Assembly (NCBI GenBank): GCA_020344755.1
Contig: CP070829.1
Coordinates: 1,508,475-1,542,764 of the forward strand
Reading direction: 5' to 3'
DNA: 34,290 nucleotides
From: Gemmatimonadales bacterium
GTDB taxonomy: Bacteria; Gemmatimonadota; Gemmatimonadetes; Longimicrobiales; Gaopeijiaceae
The notes under the pieces are model-generated. The model was not told the origin of the DNA and ran no database searches. It saw only the letters and a program-made list of their open reading frames with translations. Both the position numbers and the translations under genes were made by a program. Below are positions 8,589 through 16,580 of the stretch, piece by piece. Positions within the stretch are counted from its first letter, which is position 1. Each line of letters starts with the position of its first letter.

Positions 8589-9674
8589 CTACCGGCCCCC
8601 GTAGATGGGCACCCCGGGAAAGGTCAACGAGAACCCGTACCATCGGGTGAAGACCTGCAATGGCCTGCGCCCCTCGAGCCGGCTTCCGTCGGCCCCGAAG
8701 AGGACCCCTCCCTCCACATAGCTCCCGTCGTCGAGGCGTAGGACGTCCTCGTCCCAGTCGAAGGTCTCGGCCTCGGTGAAGTATGCGGCCAGTGCCTTCG
8801 CCGTGGGGTCCAGGTAGACCAGGACCTGCCGGCCCTCGTACCGGTCCAGCAGTGCCCGTCCCTCTCCCATCACCGTCTCGTAGGGATAGTAGATTGCCTC
8901 GGCACCACCCCAGAGCCCGAGGCCCAGGTCCATGGTTGGGCGGCGGCTGTCCTCCTCCTCTACGGTATTCGAGAAGAAGTCGGACAGTCGTCCGCGAACC
9001 CGGGCCAGGAGGCCATCGAGCTTCAGGTCGTCGTCACTCCGCAACTCCCGCTCCGAGAGCGCCACCAGCGTCTCGCCGTCTTCCCGAAGGGTCTGCGCCA
9101 CGGTGGACTGCCGGAGGTTTCCCACCTCCAGTGCGCGCCCCACCTCTGGACCGTACACAGCCTCACCGGTCATGTGGTCCCAGAAGGTCCCGGACTCTTC
9201 GTCCCTCATGAGGAAGAGCCCGTCGTACAGGCCATGCTCGGAGAACCAGTGGACCTGGCCGTCGATCCTCGGCGCCATCCTGACGCCCGTATTGCACACC
9301 ACTCAGAACGTCACCATCCAAGGCTCTCCGGCCATCTCTCCCTGAGCCACATGATGGTAGGACATCTGGCTGGTGATCAGTGCGAGCTTCCGGCCCCCGG
9401 CCTCGAAGACCAGGATGGGCGTGTCCTCGGCGATCTCCCCCCGACGGAGCGCACCGCGAAGGAGCTCGAACTCCGGATTTCGGAGGGGGGTGAAGATAGG
9501 CCGGGAGCCCAGGAAGGCGCGCTCGACGTCGAAGCCCTCCTTTACGGGGAACTCCGGGTTGACGGGCAACTCATCCGGTATGTCGATCTGGGCCATGGCC
9601 GGGGGAGAAGCGAGGACGAGCCCGAGGAGGACGCTGACCGTCAGGCGACCGATTCGGAGCAGAGTGCTGTGCAT
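8589..9674 (-). CDS. DUF3179 secreted protein with in-frame UGA (candidate selenoprotein, UxxC)
   Basis: Reading through one TGA (9303-9305) gives a 361-residue protein. The part before the TGA has a signal peptide (residues 1-28, cleavage after AMA) and the DUF3179 N-terminal region ending SYHHVAQGEMAGEPWMVTF. The part after continues in the same frame with VVCNTGVRMAP, HGLYDG and FWDHMTGEAVYGP, all familiar from DUF3179. Homologues have CxxC here (typically VTFC-x-x-CN), so the TGA replaces the first Cys, giving U124-V-V-C127. No ribosome binding site precedes the GTG codons after the TGA, which argues against a separate second gene. A SECIS-like hairpin lies just downstream. DUF3179 function is unknown; the motif suggests redox chemistry or metal binding in the periplasm. 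I chose the ATG at 9674 over longer frames because of the signal peptide. A nonsense mutation or a base error remains possible. Confidence 0.72.
9271..9287 (-). promoter_or_regulatory. Candidate bacterial SECIS hairpin downstream of the UGA
   Basis: On the - strand mRNA, GGCGUC (nt 16-21 after the UGA) pairs with GGCGCC (nt 27-32) in a 6-bp stem containing one U-G pair. The loop is AGGAU (nt 22-26). Published bacterial SECIS rules ask for an apical loop roughly 16-37 nt past the UGA with a G in its first two positions, and this fits. The E. coli fdhF element also has an AGG-type loop (AGGUCU). GC-rich coding DNA forms hairpins easily, so the fold alone is not proof. Confidence 0.62.
9303..9305 (-). 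other. In-frame UGA, predicted selenocysteine codon 124
   Basis: TGA is the only stop between codons 1 and 361 of the DUF3179 frame. The flanking residues are VTF before and VVCNTG after. A TGC or TGT here would restore the family's CxxC motif. Confidence 0.7.
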
Positions 9675-9769
9675 GGGGAGGATCCTCGGGCGGGAGGCTG
9701 GCTTCTCGGGCTCTGACTCGGTCGCAGCCGTGCGTGGGGGATGTGTCGCTTTCTGGTAGGACGAGGTTC

Positions 9770-9787
9770 CAGACTGCCCGCAGTCTG
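9770..9787 (-). terminator. Perfect inverted repeat between PP2C and DUF3179 genes
   Basis: CAGACTG and its complement CAGTCTG flank a 4-base loop, 18 bases after the PP2C stop. There is no T tract. It could be a terminator, an attenuator or an mRNA-stabilising hairpin in the leader of the DUF3179 gene, which starts about 95 bases further on. Confidence 0.35.
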
Positions 9788-9804
9788 ATACCGCGTGCGA
9801 GGCC

Positions 9805-10677
9805 TTACCCACCTTCTCTGCGTGGATACGTGCGTCCTACCACGATGGTGATGTTGTCGGTGCCACCTCCGTCCAAGGCGTCCTGGAGGAGTTGCTCCGT
9901 GACCTGCCGGGCGCTTGTCATCCGGACCAGCCGGTCCTGGATCACCCCGTCCGGTACGTGCTTGGTCAGGCCGTCGCTGCAGAGGAGGATGACATCTCCC
10001 CAGTCTCGCGTGACCCGGGTCACCACCGGAGCCGCCTGCTCGCCTCCCATGGCACTGGAGAGCACGTTCGCCCAGCGGCTGTTCTCCGCGACCGTCCGTG
10101 TCAGCACACCCTGGTCCACCAGGTCCTCCGCCAGGGTCTGATCCCGGCTGATCTGCGTGAGCTCGTGGCCCCGGAGGATGTAGCAGCGGGAGTCGCCTAC
10201 CTGCAGCAGGTAGGCTTGCGGCCAGAGCCCCAGGAACAGCGTCAGGGTGGTGGCGAACTGACGCCCCCCTCCCACCTGCTGACCCCGCATGAGGAGGGAT
10301 TCGTGACAGGAGAGTGCCGCGTCGTGGAGGAGTCTGCTGAACGCCTCCGGATCCCGGGACTCGGATCGCTCCGCCTGCTCGTAGAAGTCCGCCACGGCGG
10401 TGACCAGATCCCGGACTGCCAGCCGGGCCGCCTCACCGCCCCGATGTGCGCTTCCCACTCCGTCGGCCACGACCGCCAGGGACGCCACCCTCCGCAGCTC
10501 CGCCTCGGACCGACCATCTTCGTCCAATCCCACCGGCACGACGCGCCCCCGCCGTGCGAGCGCACCCGCGAAGAAGTGGTCCTGGTTCTCGGAACGGACC
10601 TTTCCGGGGTGGGTCACCCCCCAGGCATCGATATCGGAGAAGCCGGGGCGGGGGAGGGAAGAAGTCATGGTCGCCAA
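9805..10677 (-). CDS. PP2C-family protein serine/threonine phosphatase
   Basis: 290 residues covering one complete PP2C domain. The metal-binding motifs are all visible: RSENQD (D33), VVADGVGSAHRGGEAA (D72, G73), ATTLTLF near 142, VGDSRCY near 160, LLCSDGLTKHV (D235) and TDNITIVV (D274). It should be a soluble, Mn/Mg-dependent phosphatase that reverses Ser/Thr phosphorylation, as PrpC or Stp do opposite PknB. Lying upstream of a PknB-type kinase on the same strand supports that pairing. Start is uncertain between the ATG at 10677 and one three codons later. A hairpin and a 130-base gap separate it from the DUF3179 gene, so co-transcription is plausible but not shown. Confidence 0.92.
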   Translation of the reverse strand: MATMTSSLPRPGFSDIDAWGVTHPGKVRSENQDHFFAGALARRGRVVPVGLDEDGRSEAELRRVASLAVVADGVGSAHRGGEAARLAVRDLVTAVADFYEQAERSESRDPEAFSRLLHDAALSCHESLLMRGQQVGGGRQFATTLTLFLGLWPQAYLLQVGDSRCYILRGHELTQISRDQTLAEDLVDQGVLTRTVAENSRWANVLSSAMGGEQAAPVVTRVTRDWGDVILLCSDGLTKHVPDGVIQDRLVRMTSARQVTEQLLQDALDGGGTDNITIVVGRTYPRREGG

Positions 10678-10895
10678 GATGGGCCGATCCGTTCGCCGAG
10701 GCCAGCGCGTGCTCGTTCAGAGGGGGGCGCGGCGCCGGCTTCCCCTCTCAGGCCGTGTCGAAGATTCACCCCGGGGCGGGACGGGAAGGTCCGCCTCGCG
10801 CCGCGTACCGGAGACCGCAATCCCCAGGGGGTCCACGTCGAGGCGGGCCGCCAGAATCGCCATGGCCTCCACCCGCGCTCTCCGGGGATTCGCGC

Positions 10896-13664
10896 CTAGA
10901 GGCCCAGCCAGTAGTTGACCTTCACGATGAAGACGTTGTCGGAGGGGATTTGCCAGAGGGCGTCCAGGTCGCGGTTGAAGTCGAAGTCGCCCACCGACGC
11001 ATACGCCGACTGCCGGCGCTGCCACACCAGGAAGAGGGTGGAGCCGGGTCGGTATTCCCACCGGAGGACGGCGTTCCCGATGAGGGAACGGAAGTTGAAG
11101 TCCCGGTCCCGGAAGGTGAAATCGGCGGACTGGTCTCCGTCGAAGTCCACGTGCCACTTGTCGTCCGGTGTTCGGCAGATGTCCCCGGACCGGCACAGGA
11201 CACCGCCGGATCCGTCGGCCCCGACCATCCCCACCTCGAACTCCCGGAATGCGTAACTGCTGGCGGCGGCCAGCTGCCGGTAGCGCACGTAGTCGCCGCT
11301 ACTCAGGAGGGGCTGGGCGTAGAGCTGGAGGCTGAGCGCGGGACTCACCGTGAAGTCGAGCCGAGTCACCATCGACAGGCTGGTACGCTCCAGCTCCGCG
11401 AACAGGTACCGGCGTCCGTACGTGGGCTCGTAGGGGACGACGCTGGTGGAGGTCACGTACTGCGCCGCGTCCCGTTGCACCTGCCAGGAAGGGGAGACCG
11501 AAATCTCGAGCCGGGGTGACGGCCTCAACTCGACTCCGGCCCCCAGTGAGAGGTCGTGCCCGCTGCCGCCGTGATTCTCCCGGTAGCTCAGGTTGGTGCT
11601 GAAGCTCACCGCCTTCCGGCGATCCGAGTTCATCCGGAGGTTGGCCCTCCACGAGCCCGGATCGATCATCACCGGCCCGCCACGGGTGGCCGTGCGGCTG
11701 TAGTTGTTCGGCCCGTAGTTCAGGTCCAGGTTCGCTCCCCAGTAGTTCAGGAAGCCCACCCGCGTGTTCAGGTTGAAGCCCCCTCCGGTGTGGGCGGTCT
11801 TCCACGCTTCCCAGGACCAGGCGTCGTTCAGGGCCTCGTGACTCCAGTTGTGGTAGGTGAAGAAGGAGATGTTGTAGTTCCGGAAGAGCGTCCCGGGCTG
11901 GATCTCCTGATAAGTGACCCGAAGGCCGCCATCCAGGACTTCGCGGCGCTGCGAAAACCCCAGGTCGTTGATCTCGAATCCCCCTGTGACCTGCGCCGCC
12001 CAGATCCCCCAGGTCCAGTGCTCACCCCGGCGCTTGTCCAGCTGGAGGCGCCAGTCGATACCGGAGATGGAGGTGGCGGAAGAATCCACCGACTCGTAGA
12101 GGGCATCCGGCCGCTGGAAGTAGTGGTTGCTGGAGCGCTGGATCCGGATCAGCGCGGTCGAATCTCCCCGCACGTGCGAGGCCGCTAGGAATCCCGTCAG
12201 AGCCCAGGTCCGATCGTCCCACTGGTGCTCGAAGTTCAACCCCGCGCTGAAGGAGGACGATGGGAGGAAATCGAACGACCCGTCGTTCGGGAGACTCCGG
12301 GTAGCGGTGGTGAGAATCCCCCCGAACTGCGAGGCACCGCCATTGAAGTCCTGCTGCAGGCGGAGCACACCGTACCGGGTCCGGGGCTCGGCGACGTAGT
12401 CTGTCAGAGTGCCGTCCTCGGGGAGGAAGGCCCGCCCCATCTCCCGCTGGGTCACGGCAGCGAGACCGCCCACCGAGAGTCCGCCGGCCGTGCGGCCCGT
12501 GATCTTGGCGGCCCCCAGGATCGTAGCGGCATCGGGAACGTCGGTGAATGCGGCCCCCGAGGGGGCGGAGCCCTGGGGAGACCGTCCGATCCGCCGGGAG
12601 TAGAAGAGCCCGTTCCGGTGACCCGACAGGCCGAAGTTCAGGAGGTTGGCGTCTTCGACGAAGAACGGCCGCCGTTCCTCGAAGAAGGTCTCGAATGCCG
12701 ACAGGTTGATGACGGCCGGGTCCGCTTCCACCTGGCCGAAGTCCGGATTCAGGGTGGCGTCCAGGGAGAAGGCGCTCCCGAGGCCGAAGCGGAGATCGGT
12801 CCCGAAGCGGCTGCTCATCTCGCGGCCGTCGAAGAACGGGTCTTCCGCCGAGGAGGGACCATCGTGGAGGCTGCTGAGGACGTAGGGGCGGGCTTCGATC
12901 CTCCGGACGGCTTTGGTCACCCGCACGTCCTCCATGCGGGCGAACTGACTCACCTTGCCCTGCTGGGTCCTGGAGATGAGGGCGTAGAAGCTGGTCTCGC
13001 TGTTGGCGAGCCGCCGCCGTGCGAAGTTGATCCCCCACGCCTGCGGATCCGGGGAGGCCTGGTAGCGGATCTGGGAGAGGGGGACGCGGAACTCCACGGT
13101 CCAACCCCGGTCGTCGATCTGGACGGCGGACTCCCAGATCGCGTCCCAGGCGACGTCGGTCCGATTGTCGTCGAAGAGGTACTCGTCCTTCTGCACGCCG
13201 GCGGCGCTCACCCGGAAGTGGTAGCCGGTGCGCTGGTCCAGGTTCGTGTCGATGGCGAAGCTGAACCAGTCGAAGGCACCCTCGCCGTCCCGCCTGACCA
13301 GTTGCGTCCCGATGGAACCGGGCTCGGTGTCCCACATGCGCGCCGCCACGTAGATGGCGTCCTCCGCAAAGGCAACGCGGACCTCCGTGTCGTACTCTGC
13401 CGGAATCCCCTCCACCGGATCTCCCTGCACGAAGCCCGAAAGCGGCTGGATCTGGCTCCAGACCTCCTCCTCCAGTCGGCCGTCCACGTCCACTGTTCCC
13501 TGGGGGATACGATCCACCGGAAAGGTCCACGGGATGGGGCTTTTCGAAGGGGTCCGCGACACCTCCAGGTCGGAGAGGCTCTCCTGGGCGCCCAGGGGGG
13601 CGCTGAGAAAGAGGAGGGCGGGTATGAGCACCATCCGGCCCGCTCCGTGGAATCGGTCTGGCAT
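10896..13664 (-). CDS. DUF5916 outer-membrane protein with N-terminal CBM9-like domain
   Basis: About 922 residues from the ATG at 13664, which gives a good signal peptide (MVLIPALLFLSAPLGAQ). Residues about 45-240 resemble the carbohydrate-binding family 9-like domain (PVDRIPQGTVDVDGRLEEEVW; IYVAARMWDTEP; FRVSAAGVQKDEYLFD). The rest matches the DUF5916 barrel region (EERRPFFVEDANLLNFG, FYSRRIGRSPQG) with alternating aromatic strands to the C-terminus (FIVKVNYWLGL), predicting an outer-membrane beta-barrel. The family is common in Bacteroidota and Gemmatimonadota; its ligand is unknown. A longer start at a GTG (13718) would overlap the stop of the binding-protein gene, but the signal peptide favours 13664. 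It follows the TRAP genes closely and may be co-transcribed, suggesting envelope uptake. Confidence 0.87.
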   Translation of the reverse strand: MPDRFHGAGRMVLIPALLFLSAPLGAQESLSDLEVSRTPSKSPIPWTFPVDRIPQGTVDVDGRLEEEVWSQIQPLSGFVQGDPVEGIPAEYDTEVRVAFAEDAIYVAARMWDTEPGSIGTQLVRRDGEGAFDWFSFAIDTNLDQRTGYHFRVSAAGVQKDEYLFDDNRTDVAWDAIWESAVQIDDRGWTVEFRVPLSQIRYQASPDPQAWGINFARRRLANSETSFYALISRTQQGKVSQFARMEDVRVTKAVRRIEARPYVLSSLHDGPSSAEDPFFDGREMSSRFGTDLRFGLGSAFSLDATLNPDFGQVEADPAVINLSAFETFFEERRPFFVEDANLLNFGLSGHRNGLFYSRRIGRSPQGSAPSGAAFTDVPDAATILGAAKITGRTAGGLSVGGLAAVTQREMGRAFLPEDGTLTDYVAEPRTRYGVLRLQQDFNGGASQFGGILTTATRSLPNDGSFDFLPSSSFSAGLNFEHQWDDRTWALTGFLAASHVRGDSTALIRIQRSSNHYFQRPDALYESVDSSATSISGIDWRLQLDKRRGEHWTWGIWAAQVTGGFEINDLGFSQRREVLDGGLRVTYQEIQPGTLFRNYNISFFTYHNWSHEALNDAWSWEAWKTAHTGGGFNLNTRVGFLNYWGANLDLNYGPNNYSRTATRGGPVMIDPGSWRANLRMNSDRRKAVSFSTNLSYRENHGGSGHDLSLGAGVELRPSPRLEISVSPSWQVQRDAAQYVTSTSVVPYEPTYGRRYLFAELERTSLSMVTRLDFTVSPALSLQLYAQPLLSSGDYVRYRQLAAASSYAFREFEVGMVGADGSGGVLCRSGDICRTPDDKWHVDFDGDQSADFTFRDRDFNFRSLIGNAVLRWEYRPGSTLFLVWQRRQSAYASVGDFDFNRDLDALWQIPSDNVFIVKVNYWLGL

Positions 13665-13708
13665 GCTGGCCCTGCGGCTGGGGTCCCTTCCCGGGACCGG
13701 GGTTCGGG

Positions 13709-14692
13709 TCACCTCCACGCCTCCGATGCCGGATGGAGGGGCGCAGGCGCACGCTCGAGAGCGCTCAGGTCGATCTGCCGGGCCATCTCGTGAACCCGCT
13801 CAAGGGAGACACCCTCCCCCCCGAGAATGTTCAGCACGAGCGCCACGATCTCGCCGGGCAGGTCGTCCCGGGCCACCAGCCAGTTCATCATGGCCACCGT
13901 GGGGACGGGCTGGTCCACCCCGGGGTAGATCCCCGGGGGAATCTCGGCGGCATCGTAATACGGGTGGGCCTCCTTGAGCGCGGAGATCTCCGGCTCGGAG
14001 AGCGGAAGGAGGCGGACATCCCCGGTGGTGGTTCCCTCCAGTACGGCCGCCGCCGGATACCCCACCGAGAGGAGCGCCGCGTCCAGGGCCCCGTCCTTGA
14101 GAGCGGCCGCCGACTCGGAGAACGAGAGGTATTGCTCCTCCACGTCGTCGTACGTCAGACCGGCCGATGCCAGGAGTTGGCGAGAGGTCTGCTCCGTTCC
14201 CGATCCGGGGGAACCCACCGACACCCTCTTCCGTCGAAGGTCGCCGAGAGAGCCCACACCCGCACCCTCCCGCACCAGGACGTGGATCAGGTTGGGGTAG
14301 AGGGGAGCCACGATCCGCAGCCGGCGCCCCGGCTCTTCCTCCGTCGCTTCCCGGTACCTCTCGAAGACCGTCACCGAGAGGGCGAAGCCCAGGTCGATCT
14401 GCCCCGCGAGGACCCGGTTCACGTTCTCCACCGACCCTCCCGTGACCTCCGCGGTGTACTGCCGAGTGGAGTCCGCCAGAGACATCTGGCTCGCCAGCGC
14501 ACCCCCAAGGGGATAGTAGACACCCCCGGTTCCTCCGGTACCGAGACTGCGGAACTCCCGGCCGCCTTCGGCTACGCACGCCGTGGCGGCGAGGACGAGT
14601 CCCGCCGCGACCCCCCGGTGCACGAAGCGGCCCGCCCTCCGGGCCTTCCACGAGGTGCTAGGGAGTGGCTGGTGCGGCTGGATCGGTTCCAT
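13709..14692 (-). CDS. TAXI-family TRAP transporter substrate-binding lipoprotein
   Basis: About 327 residues from the ATG at 14692. The N-terminus has a hydrophobic segment ending LAATACVAEGG, a plausible but imperfect lipobox, so it may be a lipoprotein. The mature part starts FRSLGTGGTGGVYYPLGGALA, typical of TAXI binding proteins. It continues with GGSVENVNRVLAGQIDLGFA and KRVSVGSPGSGTEQTSRQLL, both conserved family segments. It would capture a solute, usually a carboxylate or amino acid, in the periplasm and hand it to the fused permease encoded just upstream. The start overlaps the permease stop by 35 bases, implying translational coupling. An upstream in-frame start at 14761 would bury the signal peptide and is less likely. 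Substrate unknown. Confidence 0.9.
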   Translation of the reverse strand: MEPIQPHQPLPSTSWKARRAGRFVHRGVAAGLVLAATACVAEGGREFRSLGTGGTGGVYYPLGGALASQMSLADSTRQYTAEVTGGSVENVNRVLAGQIDLGFALSVTVFERYREATEEEPGRRLRIVAPLYPNLIHVLVREGAGVGSLGDLRRKRVSVGSPGSGTEQTSRQLLASAGLTYDDVEEQYLSFSESAAALKDGALDAALLSVGYPAAAVLEGTTTGDVRLLPLSEPEISALKEAHPYYDAAEIPPGIYPGVDQPVPTVAMMNWLVARDDLPGEIVALVLNILGGEGVSLERVHEMARQIDLSALERAPAPLHPASEAWR

Positions 14693-16580
14693 GGGGTGGC
14701 TCGGGGTTCCTGGGAGAGGCGGGGCGCGGCTCGACGAGGAAGATAGCCACCAGGACTCCAAGACCCAGGAGGTCGCTCCACCAGCCAGGGACCAGGAGGA
14801 GGAGCGCCGCCAGAAGGAGGAGCCCCCGCCGCCATGGGGAGAGCTCCGAGCGCAGGTACCCCATGATACCGGCGGCCAGCGCCGCGACCCCGAGCCCGGC
14901 GGTGAGACCGGTGGCGAGGACCCGCCACCACGGACCCGCCAGGAGAAGGGCGGGCTCGTGGATGAAGAGGAATGGAATCAGGAACCCTGGAAGGGCCAGG
15001 CCCATGGCCATGAACCCGGTGCGCAGCGGGTTGGCTCCGGCCAGCCCCGCCGCAGCGTAGGCGGCCAGGGAGACGGGAGGAGTCACGTTGGAGATGCACC
15101 CGAAGTAGAAGATGAAGAGGTGGGCGGCCAGGAGGGGTGCGCCCAACTCCACCAGCGCCGGGGCTCCCAGCGCCGCCAGCACCACGTACGCCGCCGTGGT
15201 GGGGAGGCCCATACCCAGGACCACGCTCCCCAGGGCGGTGAGGACCAGCGCCGGAAAGAGCTGGCCGCCCGAGAGGGTGGTGATGAGCTCGGACATGCGG
15301 AGCCCGATCCCGGTCAGGGACGCCACCCCCACCACGATCCCCGCCGCCGCGCAGGCGGCTGCCACCTGGACGGCGCCCCGTCTCGTCGTCTCGAGGAGCC
15401 GCTGCAGGCCCGGTCCGTCCAGGCGCGTCTGGGGACGTAGCATGGCCAGCGCCCCGCCGGACACCACCGCCCAGAACGCCGCGCGCATGGGGGATCGCCC
15501 AGTGGCCAGAAGGACCACGAGGAGTCCCAGGGGGAGCAGGAGGTGAAGTCGGGGCAGAACGGGCTCCTCCGGGCCGTTCTCCCCCTTCCCCCCGGCCTCG
15601 AGTCCCATACGGCCCGCACGAAAGTGGATGGCCAGTAGGAGGGCAACGTAGTAGAGGACCGCCGGAATCAGTGCCCCCAGGGCCACCCGGGCATAGGGGA
15701 TGGAGGTCCACGTGGCCAGGATGAAGGCCCCCGCCCCCATGACCGGAGGCATGAGCTGCCCCCCGGTGCTGGCCGCCGCCTCCACGGCCCCGGCGAAGAG
15801 TGGCCGGAAGCCCGCCCGTCGCATGATCGGAATCGTGAACGATCCGGTGGTCACGACGTTCGCCACGGCGCTCCCCGAGAGCGAGCCCATGAAGGCGCTG
15901 GCCACCGCGGCCGTCTTTGCCGGGCCGCCCCGGGTTCGACCCGCGAGCCGGTTCGCCAAACCGATGAGGAGCCCTCCCCCGCCGGCTACCTCCAGCACCG
16001 CCCCGAAGAGGATGAAGAGAAAGACGAAGTCGGCACTGACCCCCAGGGGAATGCCCCATATCCCTTCCGTGGACAGGAAGAGGTGCTCCACGAGCCGTTC
16101 CGGGCCGTACCCCCGGTGCGCCAACAGGCCCGGCAGCCTCGGCCCCAGAAGGGCATACGCCAGGGCGGCCACCGCCACTGCCACCAGCCCCCACCCCGTG
16201 GTCCGACGCGTGAGATCCAGCACGGCCACCACCGTGGCGACACCCAGCGCCACGTCGAGGAGTGTGGGGGCCCCAGTCCGGGCAACCAGCGACTCGTGCT
16301 CGAGGAGGAGGTAGACCGCGGCACCGGCCAGGACCAGGGACAGCGTTGCGCCCCAGGTCACCGCCGCGAGGCGCCGGACGCGGCCACCCGGCGAAGGCAC
16401 GGCCCCGTCCCGCGAGACCGCCCAGAATCCCAGGAGCCCCATGAGGGCCAGGTGGATGGGACGCTGCACCAGCGCCGTAAAGGGCGTCACCCCGGCCGAG
16501 AACAGGTGGAAGACGGCGGCCGCCAGGGCCACCGCCGCCAGGAACCTCGTCCTCAAGTCAGCTGGGATGCCTGGAACCAC
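14658..16580 (-). CDS. TRAP transporter fused permease (4TM/12TM)
   Basis: 640 residues, almost entirely hydrophobic, matching the fused small and large TRAP permease subunits found with TAXI binding proteins. The N-terminal region (about 1-150) corresponds to the small subunit. The region after about 170 carries the large-subunit signature stretches VFLFILFGAVLEVAGGG, AVASAFMGSLSGSAVANVV and STGGQLMPPVMGAGAF. It should import its solute with a sodium gradient. The start is a GTG at 16580, overlapping the Yip1-like gene's stop by 28 bases. The binding protein gene overlaps the other end. Three genes linked by overlaps is strong evidence for one operon. Confidence 0.93.
   Translation of the reverse strand: MVPGIPADLRTRFLAAVALAAAVFHLFSAGVTPFTALVQRPIHLALMGLLGFWAVSRDGAVPSPGGRVRRLAAVTWGATLSLVLAGAAVYLLLEHESLVARTGAPTLLDVALGVATVVAVLDLTRRTTGWGLVAVAVAALAYALLGPRLPGLLAHRGYGPERLVEHLFLSTEGIWGIPLGVSADFVFLFILFGAVLEVAGGGGLLIGLANRLAGRTRGGPAKTAAVASAFMGSLSGSAVANVVTTGSFTIPIMRRAGFRPLFAGAVEAAASTGGQLMPPVMGAGAFILATWTSIPYARVALGALIPAVLYYVALLLAIHFRAGRMGLEAGGKGENGPEEPVLPRLHLLLPLGLLVVLLATGRSPMRAAFWAVVSGGALAMLRPQTRLDGPGLQRLLETTRRGAVQVAAACAAAGIVVGVASLTGIGLRMSELITTLSGGQLFPALVLTALGSVVLGMGLPTTAAYVVLAALGAPALVELGAPLLAAHLFIFYFGCISNVTPPVSLAAYAAAGLAGANPLRTGFMAMGLALPGFLIPFLFIHEPALLLAGPWWRVLATGLTAGLGVAALAAGIMGYLRSELSPWRRGLLLLAALLLLVPGWWSDLLGLGVLVAIFLVEPRPASPRNPEPPHGTDPAAPATP

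Noticed and set aside
8589..9302. A separate gene starting at the GTG immediately after the TGA in the DUF3179 frame
   Set aside because: No ribosome binding site precedes it, it would lack the signal peptide and the conserved N-terminal half of DUF3179, and both halves join in one frame with no base missing.
10717..10863. 48-codon - strand frame (MAILAARLDVDPLGIAV...) between the DUF5916 and PP2C genes
   Set aside because: The only GGAGG is 2 bases from the ATG, too close. The second half is Arg/Pro-rich, as expected for chance frames in GC-rich DNA.
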